A DNA stretch of 64,000 bases from Apoderus coryli (GCA_911728435.2 OU452208.1:9672001-9736000); one strand, 5' to 3'. Numbered from the stretch's first letter, positions 1 through 13,066 are shown. Notes: a model not told the origin generated them from the sequence alone. Made by a program: numbers and translations.

Positions 1-720
1 CTGCATGGAAGTACGTAATAGAATGTCCTATATTTAAAAATGAGGATCGCTGTTGTATAAAAAATGATCAGCCGATATCCATTGTATCAAATTTTTATTT
101 GAGATCATTTTGCATGAAAGAATTTTAAGAAAGATGGGTGCCCAACTGGTACCATATCAGCATGGTTTTATAACTTTATCCAATGATCGTCAATATTTAT
201 TCGATAACTTAGACAATCGTGGTTAGCTGGATACGATTTATACTGATTTCGCGAAGGCGTTCGATAGAATAGACCATTCAATTTTAATATCAAGGCTTCA
301 CACTTTCGATTTGAATGAACTTATTAACTTAATTAATTAACTAATTTGTTTCATACGGTGGATTTAAGGCATCGCAATATTCTGTAACTTCAGGGGTGTC
401 GCAAGGTTCCAACTTGGGTCCCTTATTAATTTTACTCTTTATTAATAATCTAGGAACTACAATTGTTTCTCACAGGCTGATTTGCGCGGATGATTTAAAG
501 ATCTTTACCAGCGTAACGCGAGTAGAAGGCTGCTCTTTTCTTCAAAGAGACTTGAACAGGATAAAGATGTGGTGTGGTAATAACAAGATAGCGTAAATCC
601 TGATAAGTATTGTAAAGTAATGACATTTTCACGACAGCTGTCCCAGATCAATTTAAATTATACCATTGGGGACACTATTTTGAGTAGGTTTGTAACGAGA
701 ACAAGGCAAAACAACTACTA
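1..720 (+). mobile_element. jockey-like LINE fragment (reverse transcriptase part)
   Basis: Plus-strand translation in shifting frames gives reverse transcriptase blocks: a YTDFAKAFDRIDH-type block near 240-285, SGVSQGSNLGPLL near 392-425 and an ADDLKIF box near 485-505. The same blocks occur in the longer element at 17380-19255, so this is a decayed copy of the same or a close family. Several frameshifts and stops show it is dead. It continues left of the window and ends near 720 without a clear tail. Confidence 0.75.
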
Positions 721-1203
721 CACTGGCGAATTCCATGACAGGCATTGAATAACAAGCACAAGTCTGGCTTGTTCTATAAATTTATACATAACAATATCGA
801 CCACGGTGACAAAATGGTCTCATATCGAAAAATAAATCCACTTTTTTCTTTATTTTTATACATATAACAAAGGTTGGTTGCAGCAGATTTTTTATGCCAA
901 CTTAATGCTTAATTTGTTGCTCAGGTTTAGCCTTGAACTATCATTTCTGTAAGTACCTAATACTCCTAATGAAGTCGATTATTTAGCTGGATGAGTTGTT
1001 GATGGTAGTAGTTTTATCTTTCTTTCTTTTAGACTCGCTAGTAGAAGGGTTCTTACTTCACCAAATATTGCGAATTTAGTTCTAGCTCCGCTGGGCAAGA
1101 ACATACATTGTACATGTTCTGGCCTCTCATCATCCTCCAGTCACAATCGGCAGTGATTTACTATTTCTGTTGTATTAAAATATGTCCATTTGTTTTATGT
1201 TAG
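721..1203 (+). other. no gene seen; probable intron 2 of GH1 gene A
   Basis: The stretch has no coding signal that I can recognise. It ends in a splice acceptor (AG at 1202-1203) that opens the first visible exon of GH1 gene A. GH1 exon 2, encoding the [19 protein letters not shown] block, is not here, so it must be left of position 1 or lost. Confidence 0.5.
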
Positions 1204-3579
1204 AGGTGAAAGCGTTTGGGACTATTCACTACATGAAGGTGGACAAGTAACAGCTGATGGAAACAACGCGGACATTGCTTGTGATTCTTATCACAAATAT
1301 TTAGAAGATGTACAAAATCTAAAAGAACTTGGAGTAGATTTTTACAGACTCTCTTTATCCTGGCCAAGGATTTTGCCTAATGGAACTATCAACAACATCA
1401 ACCGGAAAGGAGTTGACTATTACTTAAATCTACTAGAGGTAAATCTATCTATATCTTAACCTTTAGGCCCTCCGCACATTAAGCGACTAACAAAAAACTA
1501 AACTAATTAGAAACTTAAAGGACAAACTCATAATAATGTAGTTAATATACTTTAGGCACTAAAAGCAAACAACATCCAAGCTATGGTAACTTTATATCAT
1601 TGGGATCTACCCATTCATCTACAAAACCTTGGGGGTTGGACTAACCCAATTATGGTTGACTACTTCGAAGATTACGCACGGTTAGCCTATACATTGTTTG
1701 GCGACTATGTGAAATATTGGGCGACCATAAATGAACCTGGTACCCAATGCAATTTGGGTTATGTGTCTGGTAGTCATGCACCGAATCTCGTAAATCCAGC
1801 AGAGGGAATGTATTTGTGTGCTTACATATTTATTAAAGCTCATGCAAGAGCATACAGAGTTTACGAAAAGGAATTTAAACCCTATCAGAATGGTAAGTTG
1901 GTAGTTTTAAGAGAAGAAATAAAATTTAGCCACCGAACATATAAGTAACCGGATAGAAGGATAGGAGATTGGCGCGGCCTTTTAGTTCCGTGCGATCAAA
2001 GCCTTGCCGACTGCAACTGCAAGCAGTACCTAAACGAATATCATTACGCGTGGACTCGATTATTTAAGCGACAGAAGGCTGCTATACGAGGGGGTTTTTC
2101 AATGCTCTACAGTTTGAATTTGCCCAAAAAAAATTTCTAGACAGTCTTGGGTTCAGTGCCTGGTACAACCTTAAGCATTTCCTAGTAAAGAATACGTGGC
2201 TGACTGATTTTAGCGGGCGCGAGAAACTTTTCGTGTGTTTTCACTATTTTCGGCTACTGACCCTTCTATATGATATATGTTCAGTGGTTTAGCTTTATAT
2301 ATTTCTAATTTTTCTCCTAGGCAAAGTTGGGTTAGTTTTTGGAACAACTTATGCCGACCCAGAGACCGACAGCTTAGAAGATCTTGCTGCTAGAGACAGA
2401 TTACATGAGTTCAATGTATGTAAAATCCTATAACAATTTATCTTCGAAAACTTTAATTAATATTTACTTAATTCAAGAAATATTTCTCTAAAAATATTCC
2501 TTTTTTAGAATGGCTTGTATATGCATCCAATATACCACGGGGATTACCCGCCGCTTGTTAAAGAAGTGCTGTATAATCGGAGTATGCTTGAAGGTTATTC
2601 CAAATCCAGATTACCAGATTTCACTGCGGAAGAAATTGAATATATTAAAGGAACTTCTGACTACTATGGATTGAATTGGTAAAAATTCAAATAGACTGTT
2701 TGTTCTAGAACTTCCTAATAATTAATTATTAATATTCAAAAATTAATTAATTGCTCAAACCGAAGTCCTTTCTATCTCCGTAAAAGTCTCTCACGCCACT
2801 GGTGAGAAAGTATTCTTCAAGTTCTAAAGATACATTGTTGTTGTTTTTTTGAACAAAAAAATACATTTTACTTTTAATGATTGCTTATTCCATCAAACAA
2901 CGTATCTCCATTAGGTATTGATTTGAATGAATTTAATCTGTTTATTCTTCTATTTCAGTTATACTAGTTCTATCGCTGTCAGCACACCACCTTGTCCTAT
3001 CAACAAACTGTATGCAAACTTTTATGATGATATGTGCGTAAACAGTTACCAAAACTCTTCATGGCCTTTGTCGGCATCTAGTTGGTTAAGGAGTTATCCA
3101 TTGGGCATGAGAAGGGTTTTAAAGTACCTTAAAGACACTTACAATCCACCGGAGATCATCATAACTGAAAATGGTTGGTCAGATCATGGTGAATTAAATG
3201 ACGCCAGTCGTATTACGTATTTAAGGGTAAAAATGACTCTCATAAGAATTATTTTCCACAACCGTAGTGCAATAATTCGTTATTTTAGGATCACCTGAGC
3301 AATATTCTTGACGCTATTTATGAAGATGGTGTCAACGTCACAGGCTACACTGTTTGGTCACTAATGGACAATTTTGAATGGATGCGAGGGTTCTCGTAAG
3401 TTTTATTTAGTAAAGTTTACGCTCAAGAATATTAATTACATGAAAATACTTTCAGGGAGAGATTCGGAATAATCCATGTGGACTTTAGCAGCCCAAACAG
3501 AACACGGACAATGAAAGATTCGGCGTATTGGTATAAGAATGTTGTAAGCAAGAAATGTTTGGTTGAAAATTGTTCATAA
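1204..3579 (+). CDS. GH1 beta-glucosidase/myrosinase-like gene A (5' partial)
   Basis: Seven exons of a family-1 glycoside hydrolase: 1204-1438, 1556-1892, 2321-2415, 2509-2678, 2959-3226, 3289-3395 and 3456-3579, all with GT-AG introns and phases matching genes B, C and D. The first visible exon carries the [11 protein letters not shown] and [11 protein letters not shown] blocks. The second has YHWDLP and TINEP, whose Glu is the acid/base catalyst. The fifth has ITENGWSD, whose Glu is the nucleophile. The last ends CLVENCS before the stop. Both catalytic residues are kept and there are no internal stops. The signal-peptide exon and exon 2 are missing from the window, with a LINE fragment occupying 1-720. 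Either those exons lie further left or the gene is 5' truncated. The substrate (beta-glucoside or glucosinolate) cannot be read from the sequence. Confidence 0.9.
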
Positions 3580-3624
3580 AAATCATGTAAAAATTATATT
3601 TAGATAAAAAAATTACAATTTAAT

Positions 3625-6600
3625 TTAATTCTCATTACTGCATCCTTCGATTAAGCATCTGGTTGCAATTACACTTTGATACCATTTATAGGACTCCTTG
3701 ATTGTTCTTGGCCGCTCTGGATCGGTAAAGTCAACGTGGATGATACCAAAACGTTCGCTATAACAAAATTAACAGTATTTATTGTTAATAATCACAGATC
3801 TTTGTCACACCAATAGTGGAGAAAATATACCATAAATGGCCTCTAAGATGGGCTGACAAAAGCTAATTAATCAATTTTGTCCATTGAGAAATAATGTTCG
3901 TCTGAAACTATAAATTTGTCAAAACCCGAAAGGAAAAAATCACAAGGTAACTACTTGCTCATGAGTTAGAGTATGACATTTTGTGGTTTCTATTCCCACA
4001 TTTTGAAGCATTGTCTATATAGAAAAAAGTAGTGAACTTGTTAGTTTGTCGGAAAATCATGACAGCTTCCACTATAAGTGAACCAACGGTACTCAACTAT
4101 TTTTAATGATGAAATAATAAAGCCTAACCCTGTTATAACCTTATTTTTAATGAAATTAATACTTACGAGTAACCTTGCATCCATTCAAAGTTGTCCATCA
4201 AAGACCACACAGTGTAACCAACAACATTAACATTATCTTCATAAATAGCATCTAAGATCACACTTAGATGATCCTAAAAATATATAAAAAATATAGTTGT
4301 AGTTGAGTGGAATTCGAGTCAAAGAACACAACACAACAATATATTCGGACAATGATGATCTAATAAACTTTCTCAAGAATGCAGCTTTGCGTCCGTCGTT
4401 AGGCAGTTTATTGTACATTCAAAGAAAAGCTTCTCACATAAAAGGTAGTTTTATGTTTATTATTATTATTATGAATGGTTAGGCGGCACTGCCGTTAAAA
4501 CCGTTACGTTCATTAAAAACAATTGTCCGTATTATTTGTTTAAAGCATCGTACTTGTTTTTAAAAGAATTCTTTGACACTGCACAAACACACTCACTAGG
4601 AAGTGAGTTCCACATTCTTACTATCCTATTAGTTAAAAAGTAACGACGACACAATTTACGAAATCGTTCAGGACATAGTTTAAAAGCATGACCACGAAGT
4701 CTCAAATTCGTACTGCGAACAAAAATGCACAGAGGTACACTGTAATCCGCGTTCAAAATCTTATAAGTTTCTATTAGGTCCCCACGAACTCTACGATCCT
4801 GCAGCGTAGATAGGTGCAACCTATCCAATCTCTCCTCGTACTCCATTTCACGGATTGCTGGACAGAGTTTAGTAATCCTCCTTTGAGTTTGCTCAAGAGC
4901 ATGAATGTCCCTCGCGAAATATGGATTCCACATCGTGGCCGCATATTCCAGATTCGGACGCACGTAAGTTTTATACAGTTTTTCAAAAAGTTCTATGGAT
5001 GGGTTTTTAAAAGCTTTACACATCATGTACGACACAGCATTAGTCTTCTTAATTATTTTTGAGATTCGCCCACTTTAAGTCCTTGCTCACTAAAACACCT
5101 AGGTCTTCCTGTGTCTCTACCGCCCTTAGTGCCACCAACCACCAACACTATACTGACGTTCAGGATTGTTAGATCCAATATGCAACACAGAACATTTGCT
5201 AGCGTTTAGCTGTAGCAGCCAGGATCCTGCCCATTCTTCCACAATATGCAGATCATTTTTTAATAAATTATGAGAACTCAACGGATTGTTAAATATTTTG
5301 ATGTCATCTGCAAACAGAACCGACTTAGGTGGAGTGATTGTCAACCCATCTCTTAGATCAAGTGTGTATGCAACTATTTTATATCAATTGAATGCGCATT
5401 TGATCTGTATATGAGAGACATGGACTATATATAGCACAATAATTAAAGTGGGAAAGCACCAATGAATCACAAATCGATTATATGATCGTTTCAATTGGTC
5501 GAATAGAAGATGTTCCTGTTGAGATTACTTATAAACTACCTAGTTATTTAACAAGCGTAATTAGGTAAATACCTGAACATAACTAATTCTTCCAGTATCA
5601 TTAATATCTCCTCTGTCAGACCAACCGTTTTCAGTAACAATAATTTCTCCAGGATTATAGTTCTTTTGAATATAACTCAACAAACCACGGAAACCCTCTG
5701 GCCAGCTGTATAACCAACTTGATGCTGATTTCGGCCATGATGGGTCTGTGTACGTGTTGGCGCATTGGTCATTCCAGTAGTTTCCTTCAATACCGGTTCC
5801 ACACTCACCTACACTGTTAACCATGTACCCAGTGTACCTAAGAGAATATTGTATGTAATTCTAAAAAATTAAGCCTATTAACCAATAAAACAATAATACA
5901 AAGTTGGCACCAAGGGAACAAAAGTTATCGCGACTAAAACAATTGAATAAGACTTTCCTGTATATGGAGGTCCATAATTAGTAAACTCCATAAAGGAATA
6001 AGTGTTTAAAAGTTGTCTTAATATTGGGTTATCGCATATATTAAAGTAGAACAGTTCCGTTATTGCAGCTAATTCCAGCTACAACTAGGAAGAAACATGG
6101 TACGTGCTGCGCCACCTAATCCTACTTCAGGCACAACTAGTAACAATCACCAGGGTAACTCCTGTTAGGCATCTAAGAAGAAATCTAGATTAATAAATGA
6201 AGGTACGAAAGCTGGATAGATGTTTTATTCCCTTATAAGCCAGAATGGTCAGGAATCGAAACCAAATTCAAATTCTTATTTTCCTAATATTTGAGTCTCT
6301 TGAAGAGCATCATATTGAGCATGTTTTCTGCCTCGAATGTAGTCGCACATTGTGAAATATTTCATTGTATTTAAGACGATAGCAGCAACTCAAAAGTGCC
6401 ATAAAAAATATCTCTTGGATCCATTTCTCTACCCCCACTAGTACCAGAGTTGGTTTTTGAACCTTTGAACCATCGGTAAACTGGCAGTAATCTGCGGTTT
6501 TCCCAATGCAGGATCCATTAAGGTTTACTACTAGAATTTATTGCTGCTGGCATTATACCAAAGTTCATTCCCAAAATGCTACCCTTCGTAAAGCCATCCC

Positions 6601-9600
6601 TCTGGAATGATATGATATATACCTCCATATCCATCTAAGAAGATAAGTTACAAATTCAATTAAGCCAACAATTCTTCGCAATTAGGTCGCTTAAACTAGA
6701 GTGCGCTGGTCGAAGCTTTGCTCTAATCCTGTGACGAGAAAAGCTGGTTTGGATTTTTATCAAACATTTTTTGCCCGTGGATTACACGAATGCTTTCAGA
6801 ATAGTAATGAATAATAATGCGTTCAATTTTATCATTATAGAACCTTCAATACGCCTCGATCAAAAGACCAGAAGACCTCATTTTTGGATTTGGATTTGCT
6901 ACACATTACAATGCATATAAATCCAATAGCAAGATTTGTTTAAGAGACTTTTCTGACAGGTTGGTTTAATAATTAAATACCTAAGAACATTTTATAGTCT
7001 TACCAGTTGAGTAAAAATAAATCGAAAGTGCCTTTGATGTATTCAACTTCTTCCTGAGTGAAAGCTGGTAGTCTCGACCTCGAATAGCCTTCTTTTTCAC
7101 TTCGGTTACCGACAATATCTTTTACAACTTGGGGCCAATCACCAACAAAAATTGGATGAGCATATATTCCAGCCTAAAATTAGAGTGCGTACATTCAAAC
7201 TGAAATATTTTTTCGATTTATAGCACACAAATACTTACTTGGAATTGCATTTCACGATCAGCAGCTGCAATATCTTCAGCACTGTCAGTCTTAGGCTGTG
7301 CAAAAGGTGAACTGATTACCATACTGACTTTACCTACAAATAATTTGATATAAAATAAGGTTTTCTACTAACAATTCGAAAAAACTGACGTAAAATAAAA
7401 ATGAAATATTTCATCAAACGCTAACTGCTTAACCCAAGCAGCACATGCAAATATGTATTCATTCTAAAAATGTCCAATCGAGGAAGTTTATGGCCGCTTG
7501 CAGAGTTCAATTTTGTTTGATCGTTTCTCAAAAGTTTTCAAAGGACATGAAACAAACAACAACAACAACAATATGTGGAAGATTTTATTTAACAATTATT
7601 TCAATCATTATATTTTATCTGTTCCAATCTCGGATTGATACAAAATCCACGGACTTATTTATGAATAGGTACGTTCCACAAAGGAGAGACATTTCAGAGT
7701 GACTTTTAAAAGACACAGAAATAATGAAAATTTCATGTGTTCAATTTTCTATAATGACGAAGCTGTAGGTACTCTCTAAAAATGGAATTACAAACTCCTT
7801 AATTTGCATTTACGGACAGGTGAAAATCCACATGTGATAAATTATAAGCACCAGTCCAATCATATGGAACATATTTAAATGGACCATTTGCATTGTCACG
7901 AAGCATTTTTTTTTTAAATGACTTCCTTTAGACGACGTGATCATGCATGATGGGGCACCATCCCATTTTAATATAGCAAACATCACAAGCATATGTGTAT
8001 TCATTCAGCAATTATTTAAATCATTATATTGTATCTATTCTAATATATAAAATAAAATGATTGAAATAATTGCTAAATAAAATCTTGTACTTTGTCCTTT
8101 GAAATCCTTTGAAAAATGACCAAACAAAATTGAACTCTGCATAAAGAACTTCCTCGATTGGACATTTTTAGAATGAATACATATATGCTTGTGATGTTTG
8201 CTACTACTACTACTAGAGTAGGCTTCTTTTGCAGTGGAAATTCAGAAAAGTCCATATTAAGGAAATATAAGACAGGAACTTGAACTTGCAATGACGAACG
8301 GATCGACAATTTGTTACTCCAACGCCTTCATGGGAAGATTTGAGGCATGAAACCGAAGATGATACAACAGATTGTGGTAGGTACATGGCAGCTGGACGTA
8401 TGGTAACATATTTGTATCTAAATGGCCCATTTTTAGAGTCGATTAATTAATTTCTTTTATGGAGTTAAAACTTATTACTTCCATGACCAAATGTTTGTAT
8501 TTTGCCTTGGTATGGTACCTCCGATTGCATAATTGTACTAAGTATGTTACCAATTAGTAAAAATGAATCCATTCGACGCCAGGCCGTACGAATAGAATCT
8601 ACAGATTGAAAAAAATGACTCAACATTGTTACAAATCTTAACACAAACGACCAAGTACTACTATTTCATAATTAACAACTTGACTGGAAGTTGATCACTT
8701 GTGTTAAAGATTTATCGGTGGCCGAGAGATGATGCTGAACTACAGCATCCAGTGCCTATCATCATCAGGCATCGCAAATTAGATAAGGTTTAATAACTTC
8801 CAAATAAATGTTTGGCACCTGAATCGTTTTTCAAAAAGACTGACCTTTTGTCATTATCGGGGTGTTTAGTATGCATTTAGCGATGAAAATTGTAGGTCTT
8901 GGTCTTGGTCCAATCAATTCAACGCTGGATATTACGTGTTGGCTCGGAATTTATAAAATATTAATTTTATAAAATAGATAGAAGATATGTTGTTTTAATT
9001 ACCATTCTGGGTAGCTCTAAACTCTTCATCATAAACATGGTATGCTCTCGCATGAGCTCTAACAACATTTTGAATGCAAAGGTAAACTCCATCTCCAATC
9101 ATTGCCAAGTTAGGAGCATTAGTACCCTGACCATAACCCAACATACATACAGAGGAGGGTTCGTTAATAGTACCCCAATACTTAACGTACTGACCAAGAC
9201 TCTTGTACACAATTCGAGCGTAATCTTCAAAATAATCCACAATCAATGGATTTGTCCATCCACCAAGATCTTGAAGATGTTGTGGCAGGTCCCAATGGTA
9301 CAGAGTAACCATAGCATCAATGTTGTTAGCTTGCAGAGCCTAGAAGAAAAACATGTTAATACATCCTTCATATAAAAGAGGAGGAATTAATCTGGCGGCA
9401 CTAGATAGAATTTCCGTTGGCTCCAGTTTTATTTCATTAAACATAGTTTTACCTTCAAAACATTAACGTAATAATCGATTCCCTTTTGATTGATGTAGTT
9501 GATAGTGCCATTCGGTAAAATTCTCGGCCAAGCAATCGATATTCTATAGTAATTTGCTCCAAGTTCTTTGATCAATTGTACATCTTCCAAATACTTATGA

Positions 9601-11830
9601 TATGCGTCACATGCAATATCTGCGTTATTGCCATCTGCAGTCACATAACCATTTTGGTGAAGAGACGTATCCCAGATGCTTGGACCTCTGGAACAACAAG
9701 AATATAAGTATAATTCTAATCTTCAAACGTCATTGCTAGGTTCAGTTTTGATTTTGCTAAGAAATGCAACTTTTACGTTCTGTACAATAGCAAAGTTATG
9801 TAAAAAGAAGTAAGAAGTAAGTTTTAGCTCCAAATTCAATTAAATATTAGACTTTTTATTATATAAATTTTATTCTTGGAATAACAAATAATTCAGTGTT
9901 CATTACCCATTAAATTCGTCAGAGAAGAGAGCTCTTCTCTGTTATGGAGTATAGAAAGTCCAACTTATTTATTTCAAAGTCAGTTTTAGAAGGCACAGAA
10001 ATTCATGTGTTCAGTTATCGCTTTAAAGACGAAGCTGTATTATATATAATTTGAATCACAAACTCCTATAATTTGGATTTACGGACAGGTGAAAATCCAC
10101 ATGTCCCTACAGTGATACATTATCAGCACCAGTCCAATCATCTAGAATCTGGACATATTTCAATGTCAACTTTGCTCTGTGCCAATCTGTTTAACTTTCG
10201 AATGACCTGTTAAATCATAATATGGTATCTAATCTTAACTCTAATTACGCAGGTAAGCTGTTGCGATTTATTATCAGACCACCAACATACTTTAGATAAT
10301 GACAACAATCAAGTTGCAGGTTATTCATTGAGTGGTCTATCAAAAATTTCGAGGACTACTAACCTTGTTTTCTTTTTTTTAGATCCGTTATGACATTTAG
10401 AGGTCACTTTCTTAAACGCATGTTCTGCATATCATATCTAGTAAATTTTTATAAACAATTTTAACACCTCGAGCTTTCACGATAAAATAAATTCTAAATA
10501 TATACAATGATTTCAATTTGCCACCCAAAAAAACTCGTCATCTAAAGCAGACACGATTTTCAGCAAAAACACGTTGATTTTGATTTTCAGGGCAAACTTC
10601 AAAACCACTGTTGGTTGAACTTTCTGTTCCATCCCTTTTATAAAATTTGGTTTTTAAGTACCCCCAAAGAAAGAAGTTCAGTTGCGTTAAATCGCGTTAG
10701 ATCTTGGTGGCCACTTTTGGACACATCTCCAATCCTTTTCCCAAGAAACGTCCCAGCCAATGCCTTACACGATGAGTGTTGGAAATGCAAATTGTTTTCT
10801 TCCAGCATAAGGTTTCTGTCTTCATCGGTCTGGTTTTCTAGCGACTGTGTGATTAATGGATTTATTACATTTTCGAAAAGTTCTAAATAGAGGATTATTG
10901 GTTCTATGAAAATAGAAAATAGATTATTTAGGAAAAATGTCGAATCATCGCTAAAGCTAATATTCTTTAACAAATTTGGATTATCTGTTATTTTTCTAGG
11001 CAACTCTTCATAGAACTGTATCCTTTTGTCATAATCGTCTTCAGTGAGTTGTTGGTGAATTTATAGATTGTACGGAAAGAGCTTATTTTGTTTGCGCAGA
11101 AATACCAGTTAACTTGACTACTTATTGTTTTTATATGTCTCAAGATAAGTGATGATATTTAAAATTTAAAAAATTCAACCAACAATGGTTTTGAAGTTCC
11201 CCTCAAAAACAAAATTGACATATGTTGGCCGAAATGCGTGTCTACTTCATATGACGCGTTATTCTGCGTGACAAATTTTAAAACGAAAGCACTGTATAAT
11301 TGTATATCTCATCCCTATGTACAAAATTTATGGTTGCTGCAATATTTTAGATTTTATATCCATATTTTGTGCTTATATAACTATAAGTAATGTTGCTTAA
11401 TTACATTTAAAATGAATAAAACGCACGTACCTGCCATCTTCATTTACAGCTCCCTCAATTTGGTAGGATGCACTGCCTGTACCAAAAATAAAACTATCTG
11501 GGAACTTTCTTTTACTCACATCGTAGCTGTATGAACTAAAAATTTAAATATATTTTTCAAATTTGAGGTTTTTGTTTGCCTGGTTTTAGATTAAAGATAA
11601 TATAACACCAATTTTTCATTTGTCAACGTTTCGTCCTTGGTTTTAATTTGTTATGAATTAAATTTTAAAAATACGTGAAAATATTTTACCGATAATGAAA
11701 AAATGTGTTTATCATAGTCCTAAAACCAATGCACTAAAAGCCTAACATTAAATAATTATTGTATTTTTCATTACCTAGCCACAACACATGAAAATGCCAC
11801 TAGAAGAATGCATGGAAATCTTAATGTCAT
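3625..11830 (-). CDS. GH1 beta-glucosidase/myrosinase-like gene B (complete, 500 aa)
   Basis: Nine exons on the minus strand: 11775-11830, 11431-11535, 9453-9687, 9003-9339, 7239-7333, 7004-7173, 5573-5837, 4167-4273 and 3625-3757. They sum to 1,503 nt, that is 500 codons plus stop, the usual GH1 length. The start codon opens a typical signal peptide ([19 protein letters not shown]), so the enzyme should be secreted. Blocks in order are [37 protein letters not shown] (acid/base Glu192), VTENGWSD (nucleophile Glu402) and WSLMDNFEW. Introns are inflated by transposons: a CR1-like LINE in intron 7, another LINE fragment in intron 6, a foldback repeat in intron 4 and a degenerate mariner-like element in intron 2. 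The gene converges on gene A, with 45 bp between the stops. It is less like C and D than those two are like each other. Confidence 0.93.
4456..5375 (-). mobile_element. CR1-like LINE, 5'-truncated, in gene B intron 7
   Basis: Minus-strand reading gives an FADDIKIF reverse transcriptase box near 5290-5320. It is followed by a 167-residue open frame (4532-5035) with the C-terminal LINE block [19 protein letters not shown] and later [14 protein letters not shown], typical of CR1-clade elements. A frameshift separates the two parts. The 3' end at about 4456 is a short TTA/ATA repeat on the gene strand. The 5' part, including the endonuclease, is absent, which is the usual product of incomplete target-primed reverse transcription. 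Confidence 0.75.
6090..6650 (-). mobile_element. degenerate LINE fragment, possible RNase H region
   Basis: On the minus strand around 6430-6545 a short frame reads [11 protein letters not shown], resembling the FTDGSK block of the RNase H domain found in I/R1-type LINEs. Frames are broken on both sides. The rest of gene B intron 6 (5838-7003) shows no coding exon. The assignment rests on one motif, so it is weak. Confidence 0.35.
7440..8198. repeat. foldback repeat in gene B intron 4
   Basis: Two imperfect inverted arms of about 160-190 bp lie at roughly 7440-7630 and 8035-8198. Both contain ATTCATTCTAAAAATGTCC followed by CAATCGAGGAAGTT, the right arm in reverse complement. The centre holds a broken minus-strand frame with a WDGAP string that could be a remnant of a DDE transposase. 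A roughly 175-bp piece of this region (7690-7865) recurs at 9970-10150. No target duplication could be identified. Confidence 0.5.
9970..10150 (+). repeat. dispersed repeat, second copy of 7690-7865
   Basis: This stretch shares long direct similarity with 7690-7865, including the run ACGGACAGGTGAAAATCCAC and the following CACCAGTCCAATCAT. Both copies sit in introns of gene B in the same orientation. The family is not recognised. Confidence 0.55.
10536..11256 (-). mobile_element. degenerate mariner-like element with about 80-bp inverted ends
   Basis: Inverted ends at 10536-10617 and about 11170-11256 share ACTTCAAAACCA plus TGTTGGTTGAA and an outer CGTCAT...AGACACG block. Between them, minus-strand frames give [11 protein letters not shown] near 10930-10950 and a decayed DLT...LLSLGVLK block near 10650-10690. 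These correspond in order to the first Asp block and the last DLTPLDYFLWG block of an IS630/Tc1/mariner-type transposase. The middle is deleted and the frames are broken, so the copy is dead. It sits in gene B intron 2. Confidence 0.6.
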
Positions 11831-11892
11831 CTCTGAAAATTTACAATGCTCATAAACAAAACAAAATCTAACTTAATGTGGTACAAATTTCA

Positions 11893-11899
11893 ATTTATA
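11893..11899 (-). promoter_or_regulatory. probable TATA box of GH1 gene B
   Basis: On the minus strand the sequence reads TATAAAT about 65-70 nt upstream of the gene B start codon, a normal spacing for an insect TATA box once a short 5' UTR is allowed for. No other promoter element was identified. Confidence 0.4.
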
Positions 11900-11902
11900 T
11901 GG

Positions 11903-12500
11903 ATCAGTGTTCAAGTGTTTTTATAGCACTTGAAATATTACATAAAATATCAATCATCGCTAATTTTGATAAACAAAATATTTATTTATTTTTATACGAC
12001 CGGAAAATTTTCGATTGTTTACCACATCTGTCTGTCTGACAGATGCTACGCAAACTCACTTTTTCACTTACAGTTCAAAGAAAATCTTGTGCGTAACGAC
12101 GACCCAGATTTTTTGCGAACTTTTTCTCTGCATAACTTTCAGCTACAGAAACTTACCGTGTCTTTTCAATACCAAAACGTCTATTGTCTTTATATTGACC
12201 AGAAGTTTAGCAGAAGATTTCCGATTGCCATTTTCCAATTCTATCTTTTCCATTCCGATAATTCCAAAAAAAAAATAGACAGGGTTTGTTTTGTGTAGCT
12301 GAAACTTAATATATTTGTGAACAATTTCCTAATACGAAACTTCATTTCTTTCCACCTATAAGCTCCTGCCACCTGAAAATACATAGATATAGAGTAAGCT
12401 CGGGAAAAAGTCCGCATTATTAGCTTTAGAAAATTCCGAGTGTAACCCTATTATAGACAAATAGGTTAGAGTTATATATAAATACTATTACCAGATATAT
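11903..12500. other. spacer, no gene recognised
   Basis: AT-rich spacer upstream of gene B. Two overlapping plus-strand open frames of 87-122 codons occur around 11930-12298, but they have no recognisable domain, and their composition looks like chance frames in low-complexity sequence. Confidence 0.4.
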
Positions 12501-12961
12501 ACAGGGTGTCCGTTTTAAATGATACCACTATCTCAGAAACCTTAAGAGGTACGAGGTCAGTTAAATTAGAGAAAAGTTGTGTTTTTTGGTCCTTGTTCAG
12601 GATCCGATGATCCGAGACTGATATCATATTTCAAAGCAAATGACAAACGCCTTAAGAAAAGAAAATTAAAGATTCAGGTCCGTATTTAAAATAACAAAGT
12701 TGTAGAGAAATTTAACCTAAACAACTTTCTAATTCAAACCATATCGTGGAAATAAATAGTTTTAAAACTATTCGACAAAACCTAATTCGGCGTTTTTCAC
12801 AAATCACCCTGTATCTCAGAAACTAAGAAGAATTTGACAACATGGTGAATGGATCCTGAATAGGGATCAAAAAACGCAACCTTTCTCTAATTTAACCGAC
12901 CTCGTGCCTCTTAGGGTTTCTGAGATAACAATAGTGGTATCACTTAAAACGGGCACCCTGT
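12501..12961. mobile_element. foldback MITE with ACAGGGTGTCC ends
   Basis: A 461-bp element with imperfect inverted ends of about 110 bp. The left end begins ACAGGGTGTCCGTTTTAA, and the right end is the reverse complement of ACAGGGTGCCCGTTTTAA. Both arms contain a GATCC-centred inner part. TA-rich flanks are consistent with a TA target duplication. There is no coding capacity. It is of the same terminal type as 61241-61821, but the interior differs. Confidence 0.7.
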
Positions 12962-13066
12962 ATAATATATATTTACCATCCTCTAGTATTATATTAATAA
13001 CAATTGATTAAAACAAAGCAAACATACCGTCACCCCTACAAATTTATTCATCCAAAAATTAGCCTA

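Noticed and set aside
11930..12298. A 122-codon plus-strand frame as a gene.
   Set aside because: No start context, domain or splice context; an overlapping second frame of similar length indicates chance openness.
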